Positions 63,279-64,000 of a DNA stretch of 64,000 bases are shown in pieces. Origin of the DNA: Streptococcus mitis (GTDB lineage: Bacteria; Bacillota; Bacilli; Lactobacillales; Streptococcaceae); NCBI RefSeq assembly GCF_000722765.2, contig NZ_CP028415.1, positions 440,501 through 504,500 of the forward strand, written 5' to 3'. The number at the start of each line of letters is the position of its first letter. Positions within the stretch are counted from its first letter, which is position 1. Below the pieces are notes generated by a model. It was given only the letters and a program-made list of their open reading frames with translations. It was not told the DNA's origin and ran no database searches. The position numbers and the translations under genes were made by a program.

Positions 63279-64000
63279 ATGGCTAGAGATGGTTTTTTTA
63301 CAGGCTTAGATATCGGAACTAATTCGATTAAAGTATTGGTTGCCGAGCTTAGAAATGGTGAACTTAATGTAATTGGTGTAAGTAATGCCAAGAGTAAAGG
63401 TGTAAAGGATGGGATTATCGTTGATATTGAAGCAGCAGCAACTGCTATCAAGTCAGCTATTTCCCAAGCAGAAGAGAAAGCTGGCATTTCAATCAAATCA
63501 GTAAATGTTGGTTTGCCTGGAAATCTTTTGCAAGTAGAACCAACTCAAGGTATGATTCCAGTTACATCTGATACAAAAGAAATTACAGATCAAGATGTTG
63601 AAAATGTTGTTAAATCAGCCTTGACAAAGAGTATGACACCAGATCGTGAAGTCATTACTTTTATTCCAGAAGAATTTATCGTAGATGGTTTCCAAGGTAT
63701 TCGTGACCCACGTGGTATGATGGGGGTTCGTCTTGAAATGCGTGGTTTGCTTTACACAGGTCCCCGTACTATTCTTCACAATTTACGCAAGACAGTTGAG
63801 CGCTCAGGTGTTCAAGTTGAAAATATTATTATTTCACCATTGGCTTTGGTTCGTTCAGTCTTGAACGAAGGAGAGCGTGAATTTGGAGCTACTGTGATTG
63901 ATATGGGAGCAGGTCAAACAACTGTTGCTACAATCCGTAACCAAGAACTCCAGTTTACAAATATTCTTCAAGAAGGTGGAGATTATGTCACAAAAGATAT
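63279..64000 (+). CDS. ftsA: cell division protein FtsA (3' end outside window)
   Basis: First 240 codons only; the frame is open to the last base. Start ATG at 63279 (MARDGFFTGLDIGTNSIK) with GAGAGAGGATG upstream. Actin-like ATPase that tethers FtsZ to the membrane: phosphate 1 loop GLDIGTNSIKVLVAE, 1C subdomain (about 85-165, including EEFIVDGFQGIRDP), phosphate 2 VIDMGAGQTTVA (about 211-222). ftsZ should follow. Confidence 0.96.
   Translation, partial: MARDGFFTGLDIGTNSIKVLVAELRNGELNVIGVSNAKSKGVKDGIIVDIEAAATAIKSAISQAEEKAGISIKSVNVGLPGNLLQVEPTQGMIPVTSDTKEITDQDVENVVKSALTKSMTPDREVITFIPEEFIVDGFQGIRDPRGMMGVRLEMRGLLYTGPRTILHNLRKTVERSGVQVENIIISPLALVRSVLNEGEREFGATVIDMGAGQTTVATIRNQELQFTNILQEGGDYVTKD

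Overview
This is a 64 kb chromosomal segment of a Streptococcus of the mitis group (S. mitis/oralis/pneumoniae type). The assignment rests on gene content and order that match the pneumococcal chromosome block by block: trpBA, the prepilin peptidase cilC, an Mga-type regulator facing a gls/asp23 operon, rarA next to tRNA-Lys, prmA-rsmE-pepF, queuosine genes, nrdR-dnaB-dnaI-der, secA, tandem DAHP synthases-acpS-alr-recG, a sialic acid cluster, then pbp2b-recR-ddl-murF-ftsA. No sialidase gene lies in the sialic acid cluster and PBP2b is diverged from the pneumococcal form, which suggests a commensal relative rather than S. pneumoniae itself. This is inference without a search.

Layout. 1-3.3 kb: end of the tryptophan operon, a frameshifted cilC, a GNAT acetyltransferase and an IS transposase remnant. 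3.4-7.2 kb: a five-gene envelope-stress operon (glsB-amaP-DUF2273-asp23-csbD) divergent from an MgaSpn-type regulator, with three tandem promoter-like repeats between them. 7.3-11.4 kb: a small degenerate island in the 3' end of tRNA-Lys, flanked by about 52-bp direct repeats. It carries an LPXTG SEC10/PgrA-type surface protein, a divergent HTH regulator with three candidate operators, and an integrase stump. 11.4-20.5 kb: tRNA-Lys, a probable 6S RNA and housekeeping genes (rarA, DUF3013, NUDIX, prmA, rsmE, pepF, butA, aquaporin). 20.5-25.7 kb: the queCDEF operon behind a preQ1-I-like riboswitch, trxA, a MarR regulator with paired palindromes, and lrgAB. 25.7-29.2 kb: ABC exporters and a YtrA-type GntR regulator. 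29.3-43.5 kb: nrdR-dnaB-dnaI-nitroreductase-der, two tandem paralogous membrane proteins, secA, two DAHP synthases, acpS, alr and recG.

43.5-46.6 kb is accessory: dispersed MITE-like repeats, a 20-codon ORF, an Rpn/PD-(D/E)XK nuclease gene followed by two broken copies of its own 3' end, and a decayed GNAT gene. 46.6-56.7 kb is the sialic acid catabolic regulon: acetyl esterase, nanE, an ABC transporter, a YhcH-like protein, a YesL-like protein, N-acetylneuraminate lyase, a ROK kinase and an RpiR regulator. Its two promoters share the same architecture (TGAAA-N4-TTTCA palindrome, then a cre overlapping the -35 box). A RelBE-type toxin-antitoxin pair sits between two copies of the terminator that nanK and nanR would otherwise share. 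56.9-64 kb is cell wall and division: pbp2b, recR, ddl, murF, a membrane protein and the start of ftsA.

Four copies of one MITE-like repeat family (about 105-185 bp, ends ATACTC/GAGTAT) are spread over the window. The strongest candidates for new biology are the TA insertion in a duplicated terminator, the Rpn 3'-end array, the duplicated nan control region, the tRNA-Lys mini-island and the tandem promoter repeats facing MgaSpn.
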